A DNA stretch of 48,353 nucleotides, taken from NCBI GenBank assembly GCA_039029315.1, contig JBCCGK010000091.1, forward strand, positions 1 to 48,353. The letters run 5' to 3'. Shown here one piece after another: positions 1 through 9,138 of the stretch. This DNA is from JBCCCJ01 sp039029315 (lineage in GTDB: Bacteria; Bacteroidota; Bacteroidia; J057). Below the pieces are notes generated by a model that ran no database searches, was not told the origin of the DNA, and saw only the letters and a program-made list of their open reading frames with translations. The translations under genes were made by a program, and so were the position numbers. Positions within the stretch are counted from its first letter, which is position 1. The number at the start of each line of letters is the position of its first letter.

Positions 1-672
1 ACATTTGTCGACAAAGATGGGAATGTACTGGAACATCGAGATGATGGAGATTTTAGTATCTATCAGGTGGATAATGTCTTTGCCTGGCTTGCCGGAGGAA
101 AGAAGAAGGAAGGATTGGAGACTGTAGGGGTTGAGAATCCTGCTTACACATATCGAAAAGGTCAGCAGATTGACCTTATGAACCGGGAACATAATGTCAT
201 TGCTCCTCAAAATGGTGCTCTGATACCCAATTATACTATTGAAGGTTTAATCATTCCTATTCCTTTTGTAGCTGGAATCATGGGTGCAGGATTTAGATGG
301 CTTTATATTGGAGGTAAATGGGTGTTTGGTAGAGTATATAAGGTTGGGGGGAAGTATTTTTTGAAGATCTTTGGGAAGGGTAGCAACAGGATAGTCTCTG
401 AGGGGGTTACCATTTCTGGGGCAAAATTGAACGAAATTGCATTCACCAAACTCCAGAAGATTGTTAGGTCCCAGTCAGATGAAATGAACGCTTATTTTAA
501 ATCCGGCGGAAATAAAGTCCCAAGTAGAAAAGCTTTATTGGCTTATAAAGAACTAACTGAGAGAATACTTTATCAAAGAGGGGGAGCACCTGCAAAAAAA
601 TTAACTAAAGTCTCCAAAAGAGTACAGACGCAACGTTTAATATTGATAAACAGAACCTTAACAGGATTATAA
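1..672 (+). CDS. Rhs polymorphic toxin, C-terminal end (5' truncated by window edge)
   Basis: The frame is open from base 1, so this is the 3' end of a larger gene; the GTG at 67 is not a real start. The first residues (FVDKDGNVLEHRDDGDFSIY) look like the junction that ends the Rhs/YD-repeat core in Bacteroidota polymorphic toxins. The following ~200 residues would be the variable toxin tip. The tip begins with a hydrophobic Ile/Pro/Gly-rich stretch (about residues 75-115 counted from base 1), then a basic helical region ending in a KKLTKVSKRVQTQR-like tail. I do not recognise the toxin family and see no clear nuclease or deaminase signature. A SUKH-like immunity gene starts 3 bp after the stop, which supports the toxin reading. 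Base composition becomes AT-rich toward the 3' end, as expected for exchanged toxin tips. Confidence 0.7.
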   Translation, partial: TFVDKDGNVLEHRDDGDFSIYQVDNVFAWLAGGKKKEGLETVGVENPAYTYRKGQQIDLMNREHNVIAPQNGALIPNYTIEGLIIPIPFVAGIMGAGFRWLYIGGKWVFGRVYKVGGKYFLKIFGKGSNRIVSEGVTISGAKLNEIAFTKLQKIVRSQSDEMNAYFKSGGNKVPSRKALLAYKELTERILYQRGGAPAKKLTKVSKRVQTQRLILINRTLTGL

Positions 673-675
673 GAC

Positions 676-1155
676 ATGAAAGATTTACTTGAAAAATTAG
701 ATACGCAATGGAAACAAGAAAATTTGATACATATAAACCCCGAATCAAAAACAGGTTTAATACATTATGAAAATCAACATGATATTATTATTCCTAGCGA
801 CTTTAAGAAATATTTCTTAAGCCTGAATGGTTCGAATGACTATGACGAAAATTTCTTTAGATTTTATCCTTTAAAAAACGTTGAGAAGTTTTATAAAAAA
901 TTTCATGATTGGAATGGATTCCCGGACTATTCTACTCTTGCTCATTCCAATAGTATGATAAAAAATCTATTCGTTTTTTCTGACTTTCAATTTCATATGT
1001 TTTCATATGCAGCAGAGTTTTCAAAACTTAATAAAAATCAAAGCCAAATTTTCGCCATAAGTGGGAATAAATTTGAGATTGTCGCTAAATCCTTTTCTGA
1101 ATTCTTACAATTGTACTTTGATGACTCTCCAATTCTGTTTTTAGATGGATTATAG
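676..1155 (+). CDS. SMI1/KNR4 (SUKH) family immunity protein
   Basis: A 159-residue, AT-rich gene starts 3 bp after the Rhs toxin tip. The order of features fits the SUKH fold: an N-terminal helix, the LP/IP-x-DFKKYFLSLNGS segment typical of SMI1 proteins (about residues 38-53), an FRFYPLKNV strand, a FVFSDF strand in place of the usual FADxG, and a C-terminal SFSEFLQLYF helix. SUKH proteins bind and neutralise many unrelated polymorphic toxins, so the family does not reveal the toxin's activity. The role as cognate antidote to the upstream tip is inferred from adjacency. No signal peptide is visible, so it should act in the cytoplasm. Confidence 0.75.
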   Translation: MKDLLEKLDTQWKQENLIHINPESKTGLIHYENQHDIIIPSDFKKYFLSLNGSNDYDENFFRFYPLKNVEKFYKKFHDWNGFPDYSTLAHSNSMIKNLFVFSDFQFHMFSYAAEFSKLNKNQSQIFAISGNKFEIVAKSFSEFLQLYFDDSPILFLDGL

Positions 1156-1187
1156 CTCATCCTTTACTGTAAACTCGTTTAAAGTTT

Positions 1188-1772
1188 TTGTGTCGAAAAA
1201 GCGGTCTAATAGAAAATCCGTGGGAAGTTCACCTCGCCGCGATGACCTGGAAGAAAACAGATGGCTATGGGCATTATGATTTCAGCTATGATCAAGCCAA
1301 CCGCCTGACTGGAGCAGTCCATGATGTGATCGACGCGATAGGCGGCTTGCCAGATGGCAGGTATATCCTCAGCAATGTCAGCTATGACAAAAATGGCAAC
1401 ATTTTTAGCTTGGAAAGGCAGGGAAAAATCAGCTCTACCACCTTTGGGGATATGGATGAACTCAGCTATACCTATTCAGTCAATCGGTTGATGAAAGTAG
1501 ATGACTCAGGCCTGTCAAGCTCCCTAACAGACGTTGAGCAGTTTGTCGATGCTAATACCTCAGGCGATGATTACGATTATGATCACAATGGTAATCTGAC
1601 TGAAGACCTCAATAAAGGGATTAGTTTCCGTCCAGCGAACTCCCAAGGAACATCTGCGATCAATTCATGCAGCAATTCATGGCCTCCTCTCGTTTGGAAA
1701 GAGAAGGCTTTATTTGCTTACATTGGGAAGTACGCTCAACCTCTACACATCATTGTCTTTATTGTAGGCTAA
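1188..1772 (+). pseudogene. Displaced Rhs/YD-repeat core fragment
   Basis: From about 1230 to 1640 the frame encodes typical Rhs core repeats (FSYDQANRLTGA, NVSYDKNGNIFSLERQG, LSYTYSVNRL, DYDYDHNGNLTEDLNKGI). It begins without a proper start (only a TTG at 1188) and breaks off after DLNKGISF into unrelated sequence that runs to a stop at 1772. A complete Rhs core would continue with an IxYN-type repeat and the tip junction, which are missing. Its GC content is higher than that of the toxin/immunity pair just upstream. This is the usual appearance of an orphan Rhs module: when a new toxin tip recombines in, the old core end is pushed downstream and decays. It is probably not translated into a functional protein. 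Confidence 0.75.
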
Positions 1773-1785
1773 ACTCCCTCTACCT

Positions 1786-4107
1786 ATGACAACATTTATG
1801 ACACGCTCGCAGGTGCAGCAAGGCATGCTGACCCTAAGCATTTGGATGTGTTTTCTATGGATCAACTATGATGTGCATGCACAAGTATGCCAGGGCAACA
1901 TAACGCTTGGCTCACAGGTAGAAGTGAATTCCTTCTCCTGTACAAGCGTTGCTGGAAATCTCAGGATTCAGGGACCAGATATCAAGCAGGTGGACAGTCT
2001 CCGGTCTCTGACTTCGGTCGGAGGTGATTTTTCCATTTTCCTGAATGATTCATTGCTACAGGTCGATGGTCTTGCCAATCTTGACTCCATAGGGGGACTA
2101 CTCAGGATTCATGTCAATAGTTTGCTTCAGAATATTGACAGCCTTTCCAATCTCTCATATATTGGGTCTACCATCCATCTTACTGGCAATATAGCCCTGG
2201 AAAATATTCATGGATTCTCTGGACTTACTACTGTTGGAGGGGATCTTCGGATAGATTTTAATCCTATGTTAATGAATCTAGAGGGATTCAATGGCCTGAC
2301 TTCCTTGCCCGGAGATGTGTTCATTCAATTCAACGATACCCTGGAAAGTCTGGCTGGCTTATCCCATCTTTCCTCTATAGATAAATCCCTGGTCATCATG
2401 AACAACCGGAATCTGACCAGCCTAGACAGTATGACTCAATTGGCTCATGTCGGAGAAAATATTCAAATATCCGGCAACCTCAATCTGTCTGATGTGGATC
2501 TGCCACAATTAGACAGTGTAGAAAATGATCTGGTCATTAATGGCAATTACAGCCTGATTCATCTTGATGACTTTGATTCGCTTAGCTTCATTGGAGGAAG
2601 TTTAAGGATCTTCAACTCGTTTCATATGGAGGAAATTACTGGCTTCTCAAGCATTCCTGCCATTGGGGAAGATCTGTTCATTGGCAACAATACTCGCATA
2701 AAAAAAGTAGAGGGCTTTCAGCAGCTCAGTTTGGTGAAGCGTGTGATGGAAATCTCCTTCAATGATTCTCTCCTTTCGCTGGAAGGATTTGCCAACCTGG
2801 ATTCCATTGGCTTCAATCTTGACATCGATGGCAATGATCGCTTGCCCAATCTTGACGGTTTGGAGGCTCTCCGCGGAATCAAGGAGACACTGGTCATTGT
2901 CAACAATGGCGAATTGAGAGAGATCGATGCCTTATCAAGCCTTCAGAAGGTTGGAGACAGATGCCTGATTTGGTCCAATGATTCCTTACATTCTCTTGCT
3001 GGATTATCAGGCCTGGAATTTGTAGGGGCCAATCTGGAAGTCAAGGACAACTTTTCCTTACGTTCACTGGATGATCTGAATGCTGTGCATACCATCCTTG
3101 GTGATTTTGAGATCACCAACAATAGCTCCCTTCTCAGAATCGATAGCGTCAATTCCCTTCAGGAAGTCGAGACACTAAGAATAGAGAATAATCTGACCCT
3201 GGAAGCCATCACGGGATTCCCCAATCTGTCCACCATACAGGAGGACTTCCTGTTGACGGACAATGATAGCTTAAGAATACTGACTGGGATGGAGCAACTG
3301 TTGAGCATTGGAGATCAGTTTTTTGTCCAGGAAAACAACAGCTTGGATAGCATCATTGGCCTGAGTTCGGTGGAGACAGTTGACGGAATTCAGATTTCAG
3401 GAAATCAATCATTGGCGAAAATTGACATCTTTCCTCATCTTTCAGCAGTTCCGTTTGCCTTTGTGCTCGATGGAAATCTGGCTCTGGAAGATATTGGAAG
3501 CTATGATTCCTTGCAATATGTGGGGAGCCTGACGATTTCGGGGAATAGCCATCTGAAACATATTGATGGATTGTCAACTCTTGATTCCATAGAGTTTGTC
3601 CTGATCATCACTGGAAATGACAGCCTGGAACAAATTGATGGTCTACAGGAAGTCCTCTCTGTAGGGGCCCAACTGATTCTTTCCTTTAATCACAACTTGA
3701 CTCGCTGCTGTGGAGTATATCCCTTGCTTAGCAGTGGAGGCGTCGGAGGAACTGTGACCATCGAATCCAACGGCATGGGATGTACGGAGGCAGATATTCT
3801 GGCGGGAGGGCCTTGTTCAGTACCGATTGACCCTCTGATTTCTCCCTCTATCAGGATTGATCCTGCATATCCCAATCCTGCCAATCAGGAACTTGTGATT
3901 CCTATAGCTTTGGATCAAGCAGAGACAATCCAATTGGTGGCGTATGATCTCCAGGGAAGAACTATTTTGGAAAAGCAGGAGACTTTCTTTTCCGCTGGGG
4001 AAAATCTTTGGGAGCTATCAACCTCAGATTTTGATAATGGCCTGTATCTATTTCGGATTGTCATAGCAGGCATGCAGCACAGTCAGACCGTATGGATCAG
4101 ACATTGA
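1786..4107 (+). CDS. Secreted leucine-rich/receptor-L-like repeat protein with T9SS sorting domain (copy 1)
   Basis: A 773-residue exported protein. A signal peptide occupies about residues 1-33 (hydrophobic core LTLSIWMCFLWI, cleavage after VHA). From about residue 45 to 640 there are roughly two dozen ~24-residue repeats with the pattern xLxxIDGLxxLxxVGGDLxIxxN, resembling receptor L-domain/LRR solenoids. A Cys-containing cap (RCCGVYPLL and GMGCTEADIL) closes the array. The last ~90 residues (AYPNPANQ, then YDLQGRTIL, then GLYLFRIVI) are a type A T9SS C-terminal sorting domain, which directs export across the outer membrane and surface attachment or release. The function is probably surface recognition or adhesion; the ligand is unknown. 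A second ATG at 1798 is an alternative start. It is paralogous to the next gene along its whole length. Confidence 0.85.
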   Translation: MTTFMTRSQVQQGMLTLSIWMCFLWINYDVHAQVCQGNITLGSQVEVNSFSCTSVAGNLRIQGPDIKQVDSLRSLTSVGGDFSIFLNDSLLQVDGLANLDSIGGLLRIHVNSLLQNIDSLSNLSYIGSTIHLTGNIALENIHGFSGLTTVGGDLRIDFNPMLMNLEGFNGLTSLPGDVFIQFNDTLESLAGLSHLSSIDKSLVIMNNRNLTSLDSMTQLAHVGENIQISGNLNLSDVDLPQLDSVENDLVINGNYSLIHLDDFDSLSFIGGSLRIFNSFHMEEITGFSSIPAIGEDLFIGNNTRIKKVEGFQQLSLVKRVMEISFNDSLLSLEGFANLDSIGFNLDIDGNDRLPNLDGLEALRGIKETLVIVNNGELREIDALSSLQKVGDRCLIWSNDSLHSLAGLSGLEFVGANLEVKDNFSLRSLDDLNAVHTILGDFEITNNSSLLRIDSVNSLQEVETLRIENNLTLEAITGFPNLSTIQEDFLLTDNDSLRILTGMEQLLSIGDQFFVQENNSLDSIIGLSSVETVDGIQISGNQSLAKIDIFPHLSAVPFAFVLDGNLALEDIGSYDSLQYVGSLTISGNSHLKHIDGLSTLDSIEFVLIITGNDSLEQIDGLQEVLSVGAQLILSFNHNLTRCCGVYPLLSSGGVGGTVTIESNGMGCTEADILAGGPCSVPIDPLISPSIRIDPAYPNPANQELVIPIALDQAETIQLVAYDLQGRTILEKQETFFSAGENLWELSTSDFDNGLYLFRIVIAGMQHSQTVWIRH

Positions 4108-4346
4108 ATGGTGAATCCTGCTTTGTACAAGATTTTTCATCATTCTTATCAATAATTCTCACAGGTTTCGTAAATTTTTGACATTCAATAGACTATGTCT
4201 CAAGAATCAAAATCTCATAGTCGCCTGACAATCAATGTTTTATTCCTTGTTTTGCTGAGAAACTGTTTGGATCTCCCTAACAGCTTTTCCTGACTGACCT
4301 TTGGGAAGCATACAAGGATGATTGTTCAACCTTAAATCCTATTCTC
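4108..4346. other. Intergenic spacer between the LRR paralogues
   Basis: 239 bp, AT-rich, without a credible ORF. I see no strong terminator hairpin and no good TTTG-N19-TAnnTTTG promoter, so it is unclear whether the two paralogues are co-transcribed. Confidence 0.4.
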
Positions 4347-6665
4347 ATGATTTCTTGTTTTTTCCGACTGAAGGTGTCTGAAAAGGCCCTGATATTGTTC
4401 ACTTGGATGTGGGTTTTGATGATGCACATTGGTCTCCAAGCCCAAGCTTGCACAGGTAGTTTGACACTTTCTACCCAGGCAGAGGTAGATGCTTTCACTT
4501 GTTCGACCTTTCAAGGTAACCTGCAAATTAACGGAGCAGATATCAAACACCTGGATAGCCTATATAATCTGACCTCTGTATCTGGCGACTTGTTCATCTC
4601 ATTCAACGATTCCTTATTGAATGTAGATGGCTTGGCACAGCTCGATTCTATAGGTGGAAAACTATTTATTCTGGTCAATTCCAGTTTGCAAAATCTTAGT
4701 GGGTTTTCACAATTGACATATGTCGGCCAGATGATCCATATTGCAGGAAACATTGCTTTGGAGGAGTTGGATGGGTTCCCAGCACTCACAAACATTGGAG
4801 AGGGAATCATGATTGAACAAAATCCTTTCCTACTTCATTTAGGAGGATTTTCTGCCCTGACAAGGATTCCTGGGTCCTTGGAAATTAGATGGAATCCAAT
4901 GCTCCAGCAGATGAATGGATTTTCCGCCTTAGAACAAGTAAAGGAATCTGTTATTATCTTTCTTAATCCAAAATTGTCAAATATAGATGGCCTGGATCAA
5001 TTGGAAAAAGTAGGGTTCAACCTCCAAATTTCAGATTTTGATTCAACTCATCTGGGAGGCTTGAATCAGATAGATTCTATTGGAGGAAACCTGTCCATCC
5101 ATGGGAATGAAAGCCTGATTCACTTAGATGGCTTTGACTCTTTGTCTGTATTGGGGGGAAACTTGTTGATCCACTTGAACGATTCACTGCAAGATATATC
5201 AGGTTTTTCATCTCTACCCTCTATCGGAAGGTCTTGTATTATTGAAAGAAATGATCGATTGTCTCACATCAATGCCTTTCAACAATTGGAATTCATCAGC
5301 TTCACCCTGAGAATCTCCATGAATGATTCACTTATATCCCTGGGAAGCTTCCCTCAACTAGATTCCATTGGAGGAGATGTGAACATTTGGAACAATTGGT
5401 CCCTGCCCAACCTGGATGGATTGAATGCTTTGCGGGGCATAGGAAGGTCGCTAGACATCTTAGACAATGCCAGCCTCAAGAACATGGATGCCCTGTCCAT
5501 GTTGACCCATATTGAGGACAGTTGCCTTATCCAGAACAATGATTCCTTACAATCTCTTGCTGGCTTGTCCAATCTTCAATCTGTAGGGGATGATCTGCGA
5601 ATTGTTAACAATGATTCACTCATCACGATTGATGAACTTCATACACTTGATACCATTGGGGGGCGTTTGGTAATTGAGGGCAATTCATTTCTCCAGCAGA
5701 TTGACAGCTTGTCTTCTCTTCAACATGTGGGAGAGCTGAGCATTCGACAAAATGGCTTATTAGAACAAATTCGAGGATTCTCTCAGCTACAGACCATTCA
5801 TGGAAATTTGATGATCAGAAATAATGATCACCTGACTTGGCTGAGTCCTTTTGATCAATTACACAAAATAGAGGGAGGACTATTTTTTCGAAATAATTCG
5901 ATGCTGGATAGCCTGATCGGCATGCAGAAGGTAGATTCTATTGGTGGGGTGGACATCGCCGGGAATGCCTCTCTGATACACATGGATATTCTTCCCCTGG
6001 TGAAAAAAATCCCCTATGCTTTCGTGGTAGATGGAAATCTGCTGTTGGAAGATGTTGGAACCTATGATCAACTCGAATATCTGGGCAATTTGACCATTTC
6101 GGGCAATCCCCGCTTAAGACACCTGGATGGCTTCTCGAATTTGGATTCGATAGAATTGGTGCTGTTCCTGATTGCCAATGATAGCCTGGAGCAGGTAGAT
6201 GGACTGAGTGAGTTGATGTCTGTTGGGCATCTGCTCAGTGTTTCCTTTAACTCCCAATTAAGCAGATGTTGTGGTCTGTATCCTTTGTTGAACAACAATG
6301 GGGTAGGAGGCATGATCACCTTTGATACCAATGGCATGGGCTGTACAGAAATGGATATTCTTGCCGGAGGAGCCTGCACAGTGTCCATCGACCCACAGTT
6401 TGATGGCATACAGATCGGGCATATCTATCCGAATCCAACAAGTGATGAGGTAATTATTCCTCTTTCTATGAATAGCTTTGAGTCAGTGCAAGTATCAGTG
6501 TTTACGATTCAAGGAAAAAAAATGCTGCAGCTAACGGTTGATCATCCTGGTAGCGGAGAGCATGAGTTCTCCCTCTCAACGAAGGAGTTGCCATCTGGCG
6601 TCTATCTCCTCCATATTCAAAGCCGGGAATGGCAAAATAGTGAGATTCTGATGGTTCGGCATTGA
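4347..6665 (+). CDS. Secreted leucine-rich/receptor-L-like repeat protein with T9SS sorting domain (copy 2)
   Basis: A 772-residue paralogue of the preceding gene with the same architecture: signal peptide (MWVLMMHIGLQAQA, cleavage near residue 34), the same opening block (C-x-GSLTLSTQAEVDAFTC), about two dozen L-domain-like repeats, the Cys cap (RCCGLYPLL and GMGCTEMDIL) and a T9SS type A sorting domain from about residue 683 (IYPNPTSDE, then FTIQGKKML, then GVYLLHI). Length and repeat register match copy 1 nearly residue for residue, but many solvent-facing positions differ. This indicates an old tandem duplication with divergent binding surfaces. A hairpin 72 bp after the stop probably ends the transcript. 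Surface binding is inferred; the partner is unknown. Confidence 0.85.
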   Translation: MISCFFRLKVSEKALILFTWMWVLMMHIGLQAQACTGSLTLSTQAEVDAFTCSTFQGNLQINGADIKHLDSLYNLTSVSGDLFISFNDSLLNVDGLAQLDSIGGKLFILVNSSLQNLSGFSQLTYVGQMIHIAGNIALEELDGFPALTNIGEGIMIEQNPFLLHLGGFSALTRIPGSLEIRWNPMLQQMNGFSALEQVKESVIIFLNPKLSNIDGLDQLEKVGFNLQISDFDSTHLGGLNQIDSIGGNLSIHGNESLIHLDGFDSLSVLGGNLLIHLNDSLQDISGFSSLPSIGRSCIIERNDRLSHINAFQQLEFISFTLRISMNDSLISLGSFPQLDSIGGDVNIWNNWSLPNLDGLNALRGIGRSLDILDNASLKNMDALSMLTHIEDSCLIQNNDSLQSLAGLSNLQSVGDDLRIVNNDSLITIDELHTLDTIGGRLVIEGNSFLQQIDSLSSLQHVGELSIRQNGLLEQIRGFSQLQTIHGNLMIRNNDHLTWLSPFDQLHKIEGGLFFRNNSMLDSLIGMQKVDSIGGVDIAGNASLIHMDILPLVKKIPYAFVVDGNLLLEDVGTYDQLEYLGNLTISGNPRLRHLDGFSNLDSIELVLFLIANDSLEQVDGLSELMSVGHLLSVSFNSQLSRCCGLYPLLNNNGVGGMITFDTNGMGCTEMDILAGGACTVSIDPQFDGIQIGHIYPNPTSDEVIIPLSMNSFESVQVSVFTIQGKKMLQLTVDHPGSGEHEFSLSTKELPSGVYLLHIQSREWQNSEILMVRH

Positions 6666-6737
6666 TAGAATCATGAGAGGGGGCATAGAAAATATCTGAT
6701 TAGGTAGTTGTCTTTTCTGTGCGTTCTCAATTCCTGA

Positions 6738-6772
6738 AAAGTCTGGCGTTGACCTGTGCAAGGCCAGACTTT
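6738..6772 (+). terminator. Probable rho-independent terminator after LRR copy 2
   Basis: A perfect 10-bp stem, AAAGTCTGGC (6738-6747) and GCCAGACTTT (6763-6772), with a 15-nt loop, lies 72 bp downstream of the stop codon. The T-run is short (TTTCCT), so termination efficiency is uncertain. Confidence 0.5.
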
Positions 6773-7319
6773 CCTATCAAACACGACACGCCTGTCAGGA
6801 TAGGAAGGGGCCCTGTTGCGCTAGATGAAAAGCCAGAGGACTGATTTGAACAGATGTTCTATAGTTGATTGGCTGAAAAGAAATACTTTTCATAATCTTC
6901 TGTTATTCAGTGTTTTGTGACTTAGAAAGCTTGGCTGAACCCTTGATGTCTTTCATTGGATTGCCTTGTTTGACTCCCGCACAAGCGGCAGGGAGATGAC
7001 TGGATAAATGGCAGAGGTTTTGGGATGATAATGGGATGGCTAAGGAATGGTTTTTTTCTTCGAAAGATTGGAGGATTGACAAATTATCAGTACCTTGTAG
7101 TAATCGTTTTCCCTTAATCAGTAAAAAATGTCAATATGACATCTTTTCCTATTCATGTGAAATAGGATTATACACATTTTTGTTCAAACATTTTTTTAGG
7201 CTGAGAAGAACCATCTGGCCTGATGAATGTTATGAACCAATTTGGGGTTGGGATAACAACTCAACGTGATAGATGATATTTTTTGCTTGTTGAAAGTCTG
7301 ACAATTAACCTTACAGATC
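6773..7319. other. Gene-poor spacer before the LytTR regulator
   Basis: About 550 bp without a convincing gene. A 77-codon + frame at 7036-7269 has no family resemblance and an odd composition (W/F/C-rich), so I treat it as spurious. The DNA becomes strongly AT-rich from about 7000 to 7320 and probably carries the regulator's promoter. An A/T stretch at about 7273-7283 resembles a -7 element, but its spacing is not right for a firm call. Confidence 0.4.
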
Positions 7320-8072
7320 ATGATTTCAACAATGGTAGTGGACACGAAAGCTGTTTTCTCAGATGTCCTGGAAAACCATTTATTAACATTTTTTCCTTAT
7401 ATCAAAATAATTGGAAAAGTCTCAAGTCAGACGGAGGCCTTGTCTTTATTGAAGGTCTGCCAGCCTGATTTATTATTTCTGGATGTATCGACAACCTCAT
7501 TGATCGTCGAAGGAAACCTTCGGCAAGATGCCTTTGGGATTGAAATGATTTTTCTCGCAGGAGCTGAGGGTGCCAGACAGGAAAATCGTCCCCTTTCTCC
7601 CTTGGGCTTCCTCTCTTTGCCCATCAATATTCAGGAATTGATTTCTGCTGTCACCTTTATTCAATCTCGAATCCAGTCGAAGCGCTTTCAGCTTGAAAAT
7701 AGACGAATCCTCTCCCAACTCCTAAGATCTGTGCCCCCCAATAATATGTTTTCCATCCCAACATTGAATGGATTTGAGTTTGTAAAATTGGAGGAAATTA
7801 TTCGCTGCGAAGGACTTCAAAAGTATACTCGATTGATTACCACCGAGAAAAGCGACATCATCAGCTCCTACAATATTGGGCATTTTTGCGACCTCCTGAA
7901 GGAGTATGGCTTCTTCTCTACCCATCGCTCTCATCTGGTGAACCTCCGCTATATCAAAAGATTTCAGTCAGAAGGGACCTTGACCATGTCTGATGGATCA
8001 CTCGTTCCTGTATCCAGAAGGAGGAAGACGGCATTTATTGAGCAGGTGGCCCTCTTTCAAAAGAACCGTTAA
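7320..8072 (+). CDS. LytTR-domain DNA-binding regulator with degenerate receiver domain
   Basis: 250 residues. The N-terminal half is receiver-like: QPDLLFLDVS places an Asp at residue 55 where the phospho-acceptor would be. The acidic pair near the N-terminus is reduced to a single Asp (VVDT), and the conserved Lys before the cis-Pro is replaced by Leu (FLSLPI, about residues 98-102). The C-terminal half (about 140-245) is a LytTR domain: IIRCEGLQKYTRL, a FCDLLKEYGFFSTHRSHLVNLRYI helix-strand block and DGSLVPVSRRRK. LytTR proteins bind direct repeats upstream of target promoters. It lies 112 bp upstream of the eCIS operon on the same strand with no other regulator nearby, so it is a good candidate eCIS regulator; that is inference. 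No histidine kinase gene is adjacent. Confidence 0.85.
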   Translation: MISTMVVDTKAVFSDVLENHLLTFFPYIKIIGKVSSQTEALSLLKVCQPDLLFLDVSTTSLIVEGNLRQDAFGIEMIFLAGAEGARQENRPLSPLGFLSLPINIQELISAVTFIQSRIQSKRFQLENRRILSQLLRSVPPNNMFSIPTLNGFEFVKLEEIIRCEGLQKYTRLITTEKSDIISSYNIGHFCDLLKEYGFFSTHRSHLVNLRYIKRFQSEGTLTMSDGSLVPVSRRRKTAFIEQVALFQKNR

Positions 8073-8080
8073 TTCCTCCT

Positions 8081-8120
8081 GCACGTCATTCGTGCCTGTT
8101 ATTGGACCGCATCTCCAATA
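8081..8120 (+). terminator. Two hairpins between the regulator and the eCIS operon
   Basis: GCACG-tcatt-CGTGC (8081-8095) and TATTGGA-ccgcatc-TCCAATA (8100-8120) follow the LytTR stop closely. Neither has a T-run. They could attenuate or separate regulator and operon transcripts, or be part of a 5' leader. Confidence 0.35.
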
Positions 8121-8184
8121 GGGATTGTCTGAGTTCAGCGATTTGGCAACCTTGGAGAAGGTTTTGTGAAATATCCTTGGTTCC

Positions 8185-8496
8185 ATGACACTGAAAGTCG
8201 CACGTATTCATTCCTCAGCTTTTGATGCTGGAACAAACAGTAAGTCTGTATATGAACCCGCAGATATCATTGTGTATCTGACCAATAATGACACATATTT
8301 TGCCCCATTCTTTCCCTATCCCACGATCCAACAGATCAAAAAGAAAAATTACGAAAGCGGCCTCAATCTTCACGGGCTGTATTTCTGGAGCAAGAATATG
8401 GTCATCGTAGAAGATTGCAAGCCGGAAACGGTAAAACGGGTCATTCATCATCTGATCGAAGAGGGAGAGTTCGAATTTGCTTTCCAGAAATTATAA
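8185..8496 (+). CDS. Small eCIS-leading protein of unknown function
   Basis: 103 residues with balanced codon use; its position 30 bp ahead of the Pvc16-like gene suggests it is the first gene of the eCIS operon. It has no signal peptide, membrane segment or Cys cluster. It reads like a small alpha/beta protein: an IIVYLTNNDTYFAPFFPYP segment, a central LHGLYFWSKNMVIVEDC strand pair and a C-terminal helix (KRVIHHLIEEGEFEFAFQ). I do not recognise the family. The ATG at 8185 is the first usable start after the upstream hairpins. A structural or regulatory eCIS role is inferred from location only. Confidence 0.6.
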   Translation: MTLKVARIHSSAFDAGTNSKSVYEPADIIVYLTNNDTYFAPFFPYPTIQQIKKKNYESGLNLHGLYFWSKNMVIVEDCKPETVKRVIHHLIEEGEFEFAFQKL

Positions 8497-8526
8497 TCCG
8501 AAACATCATAATCCTCGCATATCATT

Positions 8527-9138
8527 ATGGTTTTGATAGGAGATATTGTAGAAGAAATCAGACAGCAGCTGCAACTCTATTTTAATACAGGAGCGACTGA
8601 TCCCAATGCGAGTCTGCCAGATGATGTGACGCTTGCGAACATCTCCTTGCTGGATGCCTTCAATGCCAATGATCCGAACATTCGAGACAAATTGGTGATT
8701 TCTTTGGTCAGTATTGAAGAAGAAAAAGCGCTTCGATATGCACGAACAACTACCGTAATTCCCGCGCCCAACCCGAATGATAGCCGGGTAATTACCCATC
8801 ATCCGATCATTTACCTGAACTTATATTTACTCTTCAGCTCACACAATAAGGAATATAAAGTCTCTCTCAATCAGTTGTCGGCTGTTGTGAATTTTTTTCA
8901 GCATAAGCATGTATTCACGGGGGCTGATATTGCGCTTCCAGATAATCTAGATAAGGTGGTATTCGAATTATGTACCACGAGTTTTGAACAGATGAACCAT
9001 TTGTGGGGCGTTTTGGGAGGAAAATATGTCCCTTCTGCCTTGTACAAAGTCCGAATTCTTCCTCATGCGGATATCCGAGACAATGGTAGCGGTGCGAGAA
9101 TTTTAAGAGAAAGAGCCAATTCACAAGCAGGATCATGA
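8527..9138 (+). CDS. Pvc16/Afp16-like tail terminator (DUF4255)
   Basis: 203 residues. The opening block (IGDIVEEIRQQLQLYF), the middle LVISLVSIEEEKALR segment, the IYLNLYLLFSSHNKEYK strand and the NQLSAVVNFFQHKHVFT helix are characteristic of the DUF4255/Pvc16 N-terminal family. In Afp and PVC particles this protein caps the distal end of the tube and sheath and fixes particle length together with the tape measure. The length fits the family (about 180-300 residues). In Afp and PVC the gene is last in the cluster; here it is near the front. The last four bases overlap the next start (ATGA), indicating translational coupling. Confidence 0.88.
   Translation: MVLIGDIVEEIRQQLQLYFNTGATDPNASLPDDVTLANISLLDAFNANDPNIRDKLVISLVSIEEEKALRYARTTTVIPAPNPNDSRVITHHPIIYLNLYLLFSSHNKEYKVSLNQLSAVVNFFQHKHVFTGADIALPDNLDKVVFELCTTSFEQMNHLWGVLGGKYVPSALYKVRILPHADIRDNGSGARILRERANSQAGS

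Noticed and set aside
7036..7269. 77-codon + strand ORF in the spacer before the LytTR gene
   Set aside because: W/F/C-rich composition, no family resemblance, no start context; most likely chance in AT-rich DNA.
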